The position numbers were made by a program, and so were the translations under genes. This document shows, one piece after another, positions 1 through 6,103 of a stretch of 7,649 nt of DNA (its first letter is position 1; the number at the start of each line of letters is the position of its first letter). The DNA comes from a bacterium. GTDB taxonomy: Bacteria > Auribacterota > UBA3054 > B51-G9. The stretch covers positions 1 to 7,649 of the forward strand of contig JAOZNZ010000151.1 in the NCBI GenBank assembly GCA_029933535.1, written 5' to 3'. The notes beneath the pieces were generated by a model that saw only the letters and a list, made by a program, of their open reading frames with translations, was not told where the DNA came from and did not search any database.

Positions 1-18
1 TCATTTGTCATTTGTCAT
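1..18. repeat. Heptanucleotide tandem repeat TCATTTG
   Basis: Two full TCATTTG units and a partial third begin the window, so the array may continue to the left. Read on the minus strand it is TGACAAA repeated, which places an ATG and a TGA in close succession in every frame. It lies downstream of the PEP-CTERM gene. Its unit differs in sequence but matches in length the arrays at 84-113 and 125-157. Confidence 0.7.
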
Positions 19-33
19 ATTGTTGATATAATT

Positions 34-42
34 CACCTCCTT
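34..42 (-). promoter_or_regulatory. Strong Shine-Dalgarno-like AAGGAGGTG, minus strand
   Basis: The minus strand reads AAGGAGGTG, a near-perfect anti-16S match and the strongest such site in the window. The first ATG after it (16-18) is about 15 nt away and opens only a five-codon ORF (MTNDK, stop at 1-3). Later ATGs in the TGACAAA repeat could start a gene beyond the left edge that is co-oriented with the PEP-CTERM gene. The site may therefore be a real ribosome binding site whose spacing was disturbed by the repeat, or a chance match. Confidence 0.35.
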
Positions 43-83
43 TTTTTATTAATTATTCTTTCTATGAAAATAATAAATAATAA

Positions 84-113
84 TTAGACGTTAGACGTTA
101 GACGTTAGACGTT
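84..113. repeat. Heptanucleotide tandem repeat TTAGACG x4
   Basis: Four perfect TTAGACG units (84-111) plus two bases. On the minus strand the unit is AACGTCT. Since 7 is not a multiple of 3, each frame cycles through R-L-T-S-N-V-stop, so the array closes any incoming frame within seven codons. It supplies the last residues and the TAA (91-93) of the PEP-CTERM gene. Confidence 0.9.
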
Positions 114-3100
114 TGGTAACATATAAAATCCAAAATCCAAAATTTAAAATCCAAAATAACTCCGGTTCCGGCACGCCTGTCATTTCACTACTGAAACCAG
201 CAATAATAAAACCTGCCCCGGAGTCTGGTGAAGAAACAAACGTAAACGAACCATCCCCGGAAGCGATGTAATCGTGTTGAACAATAATTCCTATTCCCTG
301 CCCATAAGTGTCCTGGTCAATGCTTGTAATTTTTCCTCCTGATAAACCTGTAAAAAATGCGGTTCTTCCCGCTGCTTCCCAAGCATAACTGTAAACTGAC
401 AACGTGTTGGAAGAGTAAGGAATCAGATTGGAAAGTTTTATCGCAAAAGCAGCGCCGGGTTCACCCCCATAAGCCATATATTCCAACAACGATTTTGAAG
501 CCGAATCCGAAATAGTAGGTGAAAGCTGAGAAAAGAAAATAAAAGTTATTGAACCGTGCGCTCCCATCATTTCCCAGTCATTTGTTTTTATCATTGATGA
601 ACCGTTTGGAAAAGATATCCAGTTTGTAAGATGGCCGGTTCCTTCAAACTGCACGCCGTTAATTTCTACCGGATCTCCGTTCAGATTAACAATATGTGTG
701 TAATCTTTTAGCGGGTCAATAAGCGAAGTGGCATCGCTGTCAAAGCGGCTTATACGAACTTCGTTAGTAGGTGCTTTACTTACTTTAAGGTTATCTATCA
801 AGCTTGAATTTGTTGATGAGCTGTTATAATTGAAAATCGAAATATAATTTTCTTCAAATCCATCGCCGTCATCATAAATATATCCATTTTTTGCTGTACT
901 GATTACCATAGGGGTACCATTTATGAAAGCGGAATACTGAGCATTTCCATTATCGAAATCTTCCGCGCTGACAACTAATGTAACATGGATTTTTTCGGCA
1001 GTTGGGACGCCGTTACCGGAACCGACAAGAGTTGTGCTGTCGTATGCCTGGAAATTGCCGTTTGCGGAAAAAATCAAACCGGCGCCGTAAGGGCTTATAG
1101 GTGATAAATCGCTGTTGTCATTTTTCCCGAAGCACAAAGAAACCCAATCAGCGCTGCCGTCAAGTTCATGATTTTCCGCGTCAAACTCGATTATAAATTC
1201 TCCTGATTCCGTAAAGCTGTAATTCGGCGCGCATCCGCTGTTTTGACCAAGAAGAAGTTCGCCGGGATTAACTGACGCGCTGCCAATTTCTGTTTGTCCT
1301 GATATAGTATAAGTCAGGGGTGTGGCGCTGCCGTACTGTCTTTTAGCATCAGCGTATCCGTGATTAACATTGCCGGAACCTGTAACATTAAAAGTGTCGA
1401 GAAATATACCCTCTTGTATTTCGCCTTTTACGAAAATAAAAGAAGTGCCGTCCGAGTAGGCGCTCCAGGTGTTGCGGTCGTTTTTGTAACGCACGCGCCA
1501 GTAGTTTGTGCCTTCAGGAATTATACTTGTTGGGGGCGTTATATTTTCAACGGGAATAGTTTCGCCGCTGTTCCATTTTACGGCAGAAAAATCAGATTCT
1601 GATGCAACCTGCCACTGGCTTGCCGCGAAAATATTGCTGCCGGGGTCGGTAAAGGTGCTTGCAGTAAGCATTACCCGGGATGTTACAACAATAAAATTTA
1701 TTGGCGAAAGATTTACGGGCTTTTCAGGAGGGATATCGCTTTTTGTGTACCCGGGAACTGACACGCTTAACGCGCTGCAACCGGCTGTGCTGCAGGCTTG
1801 AACCCAATAATAATAATGTTGCCCGATACTTGCGGAAGTGTCATCATAAGAATTTGATAAAAGCTGTCCGGAAATATCTGCAGCTGAACCGGGAGCATTG
1901 GTAGTATTTCGGAAAACAGAGTAATACTCCGTTCCTTTCATTTCGTCCCAGTTAATGCGAACTTTATCTGTGTATTCGCCTTGTGAAGCTGTTATCCCTG
2001 TCGGTGTTTCCGGTACAATAATTTCGTTGCTGAAAGCAAACCAATACCATTTGTTTGTGCTTGCACCAGGGATACTTGATGCAGCAATAGAGAATTCTCC
2101 ATCGGCATCCGGCAGATAATCATAAGTTATTTTCTGTCCATTACCGAGACCATTTTCAGCCATACCTATTTGCCCGGATTTTCCGCCGCCATCGAGTGCT
2201 GTAAGATAAACTTTGCTGTTTGCGTCATATCCGCAACCGTATATAGTCAAGCGATGAAGCCATTTGGAATTTAAATTTGTAAGAGTCAAAGTGCTGCAAT
2301 GAGTCAAGGAATAAACCGCACCTGTGCCGAGAGAGAAACTGTTGCCGGAAAGATTTACACCAATTCCCAAATCATTCATATAAGTATCTGCAAAAGAAAC
2401 TCCCGGAGCAGTTCGAAGCATCCAATTTGAGCCGGCTAATTCCGTTCCGGTTCCTTCAAAAAGAACATCGTTAATTGATACATTAGTTTGAAGATTAAGA
2501 TTTATCGCGTGTGTATAAATTTTATTTGAACTTATGCCGGAATCAGCATCGCCTGTCCATGAAGATACTTGAGCAATTGTGTTTTCCGCCGAGGATAAAC
2601 GAAAATTATCCATGGTGGCTTTGGCTGGTGTCAGTGTACCCCATGTTATATAATTGTTTGTAAAACCGTAAGGATATGTATGAACAGCTTTATTAAAAGG
2701 AGTTTCAACAGGATATGCGTTACCGTTTACAAACATAGAAACAAACGCGTTTTGTCCGATAGCGGCTTGCTTCACACAAACTTTTATTTTTACGGGGTAT
2801 GCTAATGTTCCGGCGGGAAAATCAGCCATAGTATTTGTATAACTGAAAAATACATAACTTCCATCGTTAAAAAATTCCAATCCTATGCCGGTGCCGGTAT
2901 CAGGCATTTCCGGAGCATCTTTGCCAATAACCATGCCAAACCAATTGCCGGCACCTCCGGAATAATGATCAAGTTCATATTCAACAGTATAACTATGAGA
3001 ATCTATCATATTATCATCAATAGAAACCATTGCACCCGGATGCGGAACAACACCCTCCATGTTGCATTTTCCGGCATAAGGACCAGCGTTGGTTACAGAA

Positions 3101-3297
3101 GACGGATGCCAGATAAGAGTATAATAATAAGGGGAGTAAGTTCCGTTTTGTCTACCGCCTTCTACATCATGATTCAAATCTCCACCGCCGGCTACGTTAA
3201 AATTATCTGAGAGCCAAAGTTCCGCGGAAATTTTTTGAATAGGGAAAAAAGGTATCATCAAAAAAGAAATAAGAACAACAAATTTTAAGTTTTTCAT
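91..3297 (-). CDS. Secreted multidomain protein with PEP-CTERM sorting signal
   Basis: A 1068-residue protein of unknown specific function, probably exported and surface-sorted. Residues 1-25 form a signal peptide (K-rich start, hydrophobic FVVLISFLMIPFF core, likely cleavage after ISA). Two homologous LamG-like modules follow, about 28-425 and 632-1035. Each opens with a DxFNV..G..NH...RQ pattern and later carries YTH..NLN, then an IN.V.FEGTG motif (near 261-284 and 866-887). Between them are a fibronectin type III domain (about 430-518: VPETPTGITAS, YYYWVQACS) and a second FnIII-like segment (about 524-623: WRVRYKNDRNTWSAYS). The C-terminus is VPEP (1042-1045), a hydrophobic FWILNFGFWILYV stretch and a basic TKR: a PEP-CTERM signal as recognised by exosortases. 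The membrane stretch and tail come from the tandem repeats at 125-157 and 84-113. The start is the first ATG before the signal peptide; its leader is A-rich with no clear Shine-Dalgarno. It is divergent from the sulfatase. Confidence 0.88.
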   Translation of the reverse strand: MKNLKFVVLISFLMIPFFPIQKISAELWLSDNFNVAGGGDLNHDVEGGRQNGTYSPYYYTLIWHPSSVTNAGPYAGKCNMEGVVPHPGAMVSIDDNMIDSHSYTVEYELDHYSGGAGNWFGMVIGKDAPEMPDTGTGIGLEFFNDGSYVFFSYTNTMADFPAGTLAYPVKIKVCVKQAAIGQNAFVSMFVNGNAYPVETPFNKAVHTYPYGFTNNYITWGTLTPAKATMDNFRLSSAENTIAQVSSWTGDADSGISSNKIYTHAINLNLQTNVSINDVLFEGTGTELAGSNWMLRTAPGVSFADTYMNDLGIGVNLSGNSFSLGTGAVYSLTHCSTLTLTNLNSKWLHRLTIYGCGYDANSKVYLTALDGGGKSGQIGMAENGLGNGQKITYDYLPDADGEFSIAASSIPGASTNKWYWFAFSNEIIVPETPTGITASQGEYTDKVRINWDEMKGTEYYSVFRNTTNAPGSAADISGQLLSNSYDDTSASIGQHYYYWVQACSTAGCSALSVSVPGYTKSDIPPEKPVNLSPINFIVVTSRVMLTASTFTDPGSNIFAASQWQVASESDFSAVKWNSGETIPVENITPPTSIIPEGTNYWRVRYKNDRNTWSAYSDGTSFIFVKGEIQEGIFLDTFNVTGSGNVNHGYADAKRQYGSATPLTYTISGQTEIGSASVNPGELLLGQNSGCAPNYSFTESGEFIIEFDAENHELDGSADWVSLCFGKNDNSDLSPISPYGAGLIFSANGNFQAYDSTTLVGSGNGVPTAEKIHVTLVVSAEDFDNGNAQYSAFINGTPMVISTAKNGYIYDDGDGFEENYISIFNYNSSSTNSSLIDNLKVSKAPTNEVRISRFDSDATSLIDPLKDYTHIVNLNGDPVEINGVQFEGTGHLTNWISFPNGSSMIKTNDWEMMGAHGSITFIFFSQLSPTISDSASKSLLEYMAYGGEPGAAFAIKLSNLIPYSSNTLSVYSYAWEAAGRTAFFTGLSGGKITSIDQDTYGQGIGIIVQHDYIASGDGSFTFVSSPDSGAGFIIAGFSSEMTGVPEPELFWILNFGFWILYVTKRLTSNV
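125..157. repeat. Heptanucleotide tandem repeat AAAATCC, coding
   Basis: Units AAAATCC, AAAATCC, AAAATTT, AAAATCC and a partial AAAAT, all period 7. On the minus strand the unit is TTTTGGA. A pure TTTTGGA array has no stop in any frame and always gives the seven-residue cycle F-W-I-L-D-F-G. Here it encodes the FWILNFGFWIL membrane segment of the PEP-CTERM signal, the D-to-N change coming from the variant unit. Confidence 0.9.
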
Positions 3298-3396
3298 AAC
3301 TTTTTTTTTACTTTTTTTAGTGTTAATATTAGGAAAGAAACAAATATTGGAATTAGTGTGGATTATTGGAAATCCATCAATCCATGTCTTCTTTCC
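3298..3396. other. Leader side of divergent intergenic region
   Basis: No gene here. On the minus strand it is the 5' leader of the PEP-CTERM gene: long A tracts directly before the ATG, no Shine-Dalgarno, and a possible -10 TAATAT (3326-3331 on the plus strand as ATATTA) without a convincing -35. An imperfect hairpin, GGATT..TGGA / TCCA..AATCC with an AA loop, spans about 3360-3383. From about 3381 the sequence begins to resemble the region before araC (near 5137), with small gaps. Confidence 0.45.
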
Positions 3397-3397
3397 C

Positions 3398-3426
3398 TTT
3401 ACTTAAAGCAACGCAAATAGTATAAT
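3398..3426 (+). promoter_or_regulatory. Predicted sigma70-type promoter for the sulfatase
   Basis: A -35-like TTTACT (3398-3403), a 17-bp spacer and a perfect -10 TATAAT (3421-3426). The same boxes and spacing recur before araC (5152-5180), and GCAAATAGTATAATATAAAAA is nearly unchanged between the copies, which supports function. Transcription would start near 3433, placing the tandem CAATATCGGC boxes in the 5' untranslated region. Confidence 0.65.
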
Positions 3427-3450
3427 ATAAAAAAGAAATGATTTCAATAA

Positions 3451-3485
3451 CAATATCGGCAATGTTTAACACAATATCGGCAATG
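3451..3485 (+). promoter_or_regulatory. Tandem 21-bp-spaced operator candidate, sulfatase copy
   Basis: Two identical CAATATCGGCAATG boxes at 3451-3464 and 3472-3485. The offset is exactly 21 bp, two helical turns, the geometry known for tandem half-sites of AraC itself. A gene for an AraC-family protein lies downstream and carries the same pair. The boxes lie after the predicted transcription start, so a repressor or roadblock mode, or an RNA-level role, is more likely than classical activation from this promoter. Binding is inferred. Confidence 0.65.
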
Positions 3486-3542
3486 AAAACAAATAATCTA
3501 ATAATTCCACCCATCACCGGTTTTGTCATGGAAAGAACATGA
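3483..3542 (+). CDS. 19-codon leader ORF, relic of araC N-terminus
   Basis: An ATG at 3483, inside the second operator box, opens a 19-residue frame, MKTNNLIIPPITGFVMERT. Its TGA overlaps the sulfatase ATG as ATGA (3539-3542). The first nine residues, MKTNNLIIP, match the start of the AraC protein (MKIKHLVIP) in both protein and DNA, so the ORF descends from a duplicated araC start and then diverges. The four-base overlap would allow translational coupling to the sulfatase. It may be a translated leader or simply a leftover with a fortuitous overlap. There is no clear ribosome binding site, as at the true araC start. Confidence 0.45.
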   Translation: MKTNNLIIPPITGFVMERT

Positions 3543-4921
3543 ATAGAAGAGAATTTTTAAAAAGTTTAGGACTAACTGCTGCTGCAATAGCTGTACCAAG
3601 CGGGTGCAAAATATTAACGTCAGAAAAGCGCCCACCCAATTTTGTTGTTATATTTCTCGATGATTCCGGCTGGGCGGATTTTAAACCTTTCGGAAATCCA
3701 CTGTATGACACACCAAACGTAAACAGGTTGGTAAACGAAGGTTGCCGATTCACTCAGTTCTATGTGCCGCAGGCTGCATGTTCGGCTTCGCGAGCTGCAC
3801 TATTAACTGGTTGTTATCCCGGCCGGACAAAAGTATTTGGCGCACACTTACCGCGTGAAAAAGGTTTAAGCCCAAAATACGCGACAATTGCCGAAGTTCT
3901 CAAAAATAAGGGATACTCAACCGGAGTATTCGGTAAATGGCACGTTGGGGATCAACCGGAGACAAGACCTCCGGCCAGAGGTTTTGATGAATCATGCGGG
4001 TTGATGTATTCTAACGATATGTGGAAATATCATCCGGGCACGCGGGCATTTGACAAGTGGCCGCTGCAGTTTTGGGAAAACGGAAAAATCACGATTCAAG
4101 ATGTTACACCTGAAGATCAGAAAAAACTGACAAAAAAATACACGGAACACGCGGTGGATTTCATAAAGCGTAATAAAAATGATCCCTTCTTTCTTTATGT
4201 CCCTCATTCGATGCCGCACGTGCCACTTTTTTGCAGCAAAAAATTCGATGGAAAATCCGGCGCGGGTCTCTATGGTGATGTGATAACGGAAATCGATTGG
4301 TCAGTTGGACAAATTACAAAAGCCTTGAAAGACAATGGACTGGAAGACAACACTCTCGTTGTATTTACGTCCGACAATGGTCCATGGATTTCCTATGGTA
4401 ATCACGCGGGAAAAACTCCGTTCAGAGAGGCAAAGGGCACAAGTTTTGACGGCGGTAAGAGAAGCGCGTGTATTGTCAAGTATCCGCGTATGATCAAGGC
4501 GGGTTCCAAATCGGACAAAGCCTGGTGCTCCATAGATATCTTACCTACATTTGCTGCCCTTGCAAAATCTGAGCTCCCGGAAAGTCCGGTTGACGGCAAG
4601 AATGTATTTGGACTCATCTCCGGAAAACCCGGTGCCAAAAATCCGCATGAATACTATCCGTTTTCAATCCTTTCAGAATTCCAGGGAATAATCAGCGGGG
4701 ACGGTCGTTGGAAACTGCAGCTTCCTCACAAATACATAACACTTGAAAAGCCCGGCAAAGACGGTAAACCCGGGAAATACAACATTGCAAAAATAGAATT
4801 ATCGCTCTTTGACATGAAGAACGATCCATACGAAACCACCAATGTTCTAGATAAGTATCCTGATATTGCGGCACGAATGAAAACATTTGCAGAGAATCAC
4901 AAAAAAACATTCTACAAGTAA
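3539..4921 (+). CDS. Exported sulfatase (arylsulfatase A-like, family S1)
   Basis: A 460-residue enzyme expected to hydrolyse sulfate esters, probably on a polysaccharide, outside the cytoplasm. The N-terminus has a Tat-like signal (NRREFLK, then GLTAAAIAVP); Cys23 in VPSGC could be a loose lipobox. The sulfatase core starts at about 34. Metal-binding Asp41/Asp42 are in FLDDSG. CSASRAALLTG gives Cys81, the residue converted to formylglycine, with Arg85 in the CxxSR signature. GKWHVG supplies Lys133 and His135, HSMPH His223/His227, and SDNGP Asp279/Asn280. A small C-terminal subdomain (GDGRWKLQLP, 387-396; SLFDMKNDPYETTN) completes a normal S1 length. All key residues are present, so it should be active if a maturase acts on it. 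A GGAAAG lies only 3 nt before the ATG. It is preceded by the duplicated araC control region. Its substrate cannot be told from the sequence. Confidence 0.95.
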   Translation: MNRREFLKSLGLTAAAIAVPSGCKILTSEKRPPNFVVIFLDDSGWADFKPFGNPLYDTPNVNRLVNEGCRFTQFYVPQAACSASRAALLTGCYPGRTKVFGAHLPREKGLSPKYATIAEVLKNKGYSTGVFGKWHVGDQPETRPPARGFDESCGLMYSNDMWKYHPGTRAFDKWPLQFWENGKITIQDVTPEDQKKLTKKYTEHAVDFIKRNKNDPFFLYVPHSMPHVPLFCSKKFDGKSGAGLYGDVITEIDWSVGQITKALKDNGLEDNTLVVFTSDNGPWISYGNHAGKTPFREAKGTSFDGGKRSACIVKYPRMIKAGSKSDKAWCSIDILPTFAALAKSELPESPVDGKNVFGLISGKPGAKNPHEYYPFSILSEFQGIISGDGRWKLQLPHKYITLEKPGKDGKPGKYNIAKIELSLFDMKNDPYETTNVLDKYPDIAARMKTFAENHKKTFYK

Positions 4922-4940
4922 CAGTAGTGATATATTATAA

Positions 4941-4973
4941 AGAAAAAGCGACGACGGAAATTTCCGCCGTCGC
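4941..4973 (-). terminator. Rho-independent terminator, minus strand
   Basis: Arms 4948-4960 and 4961-4973 are complementary over 13 positions with one mismatch and an AAATTT centre. On the minus strand the hairpin is followed by TTTTTCT, the standard terminator form; on the plus strand no T run follows. It faces against the sulfatase and sits 3' of the PEP-CTERM tail fragment at 5078-5149, so it probably belonged to that lost gene. It may still stop sulfatase transcripts weakly. Confidence 0.75.
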
Positions 4974-5013
4974 CCTTAACCAATCTAAACAACTAACAAA
5001 AAGATTGATATAA

Positions 5014-5033
5014 GCCGCACTTTCCAGTGCGGC
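5014..5033. repeat. REP-like hairpin GCCGCACT/AGTGCGGC
   Basis: A perfect 8-bp GC-rich stem (5014-5021 with 5026-5033) closed by a TTCC loop. Together with the inverted partner at 5049-5070 it resembles a paired REP or BIME-type element. A short CAATCT...AGATTG inverted repeat (4981-5007) lies just before it. Confidence 0.75.
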
Positions 5034-5048
5034 AATATTTTGTGGAAA

Positions 5049-5070
5049 GCTCGCACTGGGAAGTGCGGCC
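5049..5070. repeat. REP-like hairpin, inverted partner
   Basis: The stem CGCACT/AGTGCG (5052-5057 with 5062-5067) has a GGGA loop and a T-G wobble outside. Its reverse complement, GCCGCACTTCCCAGTGCG, matches the hairpin at 5014-5033 at all but one of 18 positions, so the two are inverted copies about 16 bases apart. Confidence 0.7.
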
Positions 5071-5077
5071 TACTTTG

Positions 5078-5149
5078 TTATTTTCTGCGCAAAAGCGCTA
5101 GGCCGAGTACGCTCAGCAATCCATTTATCCGTACTTTCCATCTTATCTT
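5078..5149 (-). pseudogene. Orphan PEP-CTERM C-terminal tail
   Basis: On the minus strand the frame ending at TAA (5078-5080) reads GLLSVLGLALLRRK (5122-5081), a textbook PEP-CTERM ending: a small-residue and leucine-rich membrane helix, then RRK and stop. The residues just before it (KIRWKVRIN) have no PEP motif, and the frame runs into the araC promoter block, so the body of the gene is gone. The minus-strand terminator at 4941-4973 lies downstream, as expected for the 3' end of a former gene. The likely history is loss of the gene body when the araC block arrived. The alternative is a dispersed 3'-end repeat. Confidence 0.7.
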
Positions 5150-5151
5150 CC

Positions 5152-5180
5152 TTTACTTTAGGATTTGCAAATAGTATAAT
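5152..5180 (+). promoter_or_regulatory. Predicted sigma70-type promoter for araC
   Basis: -35-like TTTACT (5152-5157), a 17-bp spacer and -10 TATAAT (5175-5180), identical in arrangement to 3398-3426. The transcript would start near 5187 and have a leader of about 50 nt containing the two CAATATCGGC-type boxes. Confidence 0.65.
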
Positions 5181-5204
5181 ATAAAAAGGTTAATATTTCA
5201 ATAA

Positions 5205-5238
5205 CAATATCGGCGAATTTTAACATAATATCGGCAAT
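5205..5238 (+). promoter_or_regulatory. Tandem 21-bp-spaced operator candidate, araC copy
   Basis: Boxes CAATATCGGC (5205-5214) and TAATATCGGC (5226-5235) are again offset by 21 bp. The second box runs into the araC start codon (5237-5239), so a bound protein would cover the translation start region of its own gene. This suggests autoregulation. The first box has diverged after CGGC (GAAT instead of AATG), narrowing the likely core to AATATCGGC. Confidence 0.65.
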
Positions 5239-6103
5239 GAAAATAAAGCACTTAGTAATTCCTTTTGATTATGCAGATTGTGAGATACGCGAGGATCAAA
5301 ATCTTTCGTCGGCGGAGCCACACACACATGGATTTGATGAAATAGCTATTGTTCTTGGCGGTACTTCTGTTCATGTGGTTGGAAAAGATCAATATCCATT
5401 GATGCGCGGTGATGTTTTTGTTATTCACGGCAATCAGGTACACGGTAACAAAAAGCTTAACAATTTTCATATACTTAATATTATTTATAAACGTGAACTG
5501 TTTGACGTTGTAAGAAAAGAATTAGAAGATTTTCCCGGATTCAGGACATTGTTTATCCATGAACCCTGTTTTAGAAAGTTTCATAAATTTAAAGCAAGGC
5601 TCCATCTAAATCCCCATCAATTGGGTTATATAAAAGGTATTATTGATCAAATGACAGAGGAAAGAGACAGCGGGCGTCCCGGTTTCAGAGTAATAATTGA
5701 ATATTTGTTTAGAGTATTGATAGTGAATTTATGCCGTTGTTATACTGAAATAGACACACCTCATTCAAAAGAATTGCTAAAAATAAGTTCTGCCATAGAT
5801 TTTATGGAACAAAATTTTGATAAGCAGATATCTTTATCAGAACTGGCAAACCGCGCTTATACTTCAAAATCAACTTTTTCAAGAGCTTTTAAAAGAATGA
5901 CCGGCTGCACACCTATCGATTATTTGATAAAGTTGCGGATAGAAAAGGCCGCCGATATGATGGCTAAAGACAGTAACAATAGTGTTATTGATACAGCAAT
6001 GAATTCCGGTTTTTACAATAGCAGTTATTTCACAAGAAAGTTCAAAGCGGTAATCGGAATGACCCCAATGGAATTTTTAAAAAAACAGCGCGAAACAAAA
6101 TAG
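5237..6103 (+). CDS. AraC-family transcriptional regulator
   Basis: A 288-residue regulator with the usual two-part build. The N-terminal cupin ligand-sensing domain (about 8-100) shows EPHTHGFDEIAIVLGG with His29/His31/Glu35 and a later RGDVFVIHGNQVHG. A helical linker (about 125-180) precedes the C-terminal AraC DNA-binding domain (about 183-284), with two helix-turn-helix units: SLSELANRAYTSKSTFSRAFKRMTG and the second around SVIDTAMNSGFYNSSYFTRKFK, followed by GMTPMEFLKKQR. The likely ligand is a sugar or glycan breakdown product, but it cannot be read from the sequence. The start is fixed by the conserved promoter-to-ATG distance; no Shine-Dalgarno is visible. The operator boxes before it and before the sulfatase make these two genes the obvious targets. 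The stop overlaps the next gene by one base. Confidence 0.93.
   Translation: MKIKHLVIPFDYADCEIREDQNLSSAEPHTHGFDEIAIVLGGTSVHVVGKDQYPLMRGDVFVIHGNQVHGNKKLNNFHILNIIYKRELFDVVRKELEDFPGFRTLFIHEPCFRKFHKFKARLHLNPHQLGYIKGIIDQMTEERDSGRPGFRVIIEYLFRVLIVNLCRCYTEIDTPHSKELLKISSAIDFMEQNFDKQISLSELANRAYTSKSTFSRAFKRMTGCTPIDYLIKLRIEKAADMMAKDSNNSVIDTAMNSGFYNSSYFTRKFKAVIGMTPMEFLKKQRETK

Larger units (their letters stand above)
3397..3508 (+). repeat. Duplicated promoter block plus araC 5' end, copy A
   Basis: This block aligns without gaps to 5151-5262. By hand count about 71 of 86 bases match before the ATG, and 20 of 26 over the first codons of the reading frame (ATG at 3483 versus 5237). Conservation is strongest in the -10 region, the two CAATATCGGC boxes and the AATTCC ending the ninth codon, then stops abruptly. 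It is therefore a duplication of the araC control region and gene start, not only a shared operator. Confidence 0.85.
5151..5262 (+). repeat. Duplicated promoter block plus araC 5' end, copy B
   Basis: Ungapped counterpart of 3397-3508. Here the block leads into an intact gene, so this copy is the better guide to the ancestral state. The distance from the start of the block to the ATG is 86 bp in both copies. Confidence 0.85.

Noticed and set aside
30..45. TTCACCTCCTTT resembling the 3' end of 16S rRNA
   Set aside because: Only the anti-Shine-Dalgarno core matches and nothing upstream resembles rRNA; it is better read as a minus-strand ribosome binding site.
84..157. Possible CRISPR-like array
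   Set aside because: The repeats are contiguous 7-bp units with no spacers; they are simple tandem repeats.
1360..1904. Plus-strand open frames of 67-97 codons inside the PEP-CTERM gene
   Set aside because: They lie opposite a long gene with clear signal peptide, domains and sorting tail, and show no recognisable domain themselves.
2965..3210. Plus-strand 81-codon frame opposite the PEP-CTERM N-terminus
   Set aside because: Shadow of the minus-strand gene, with no domain and no start signal.
3360..3383. Imperfect hairpin GGATT..TGGA/TCCA..AATCC as an operator
   Set aside because: It has mismatches, is not repeated at the araC promoter, and could be chance in AT-rich sequence.
3992..4910. 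Minus-strand frames opposite the sulfatase
   Set aside because: The sulfatase signature and full set of active-site residues fix the coding strand; the opposite frames have no features.
4948..4973. Hairpin as a plus-strand terminator for the sulfatase
   Set aside because: No T run follows on the plus strand; the T tract is on the minus strand, so the orientation was assigned there.
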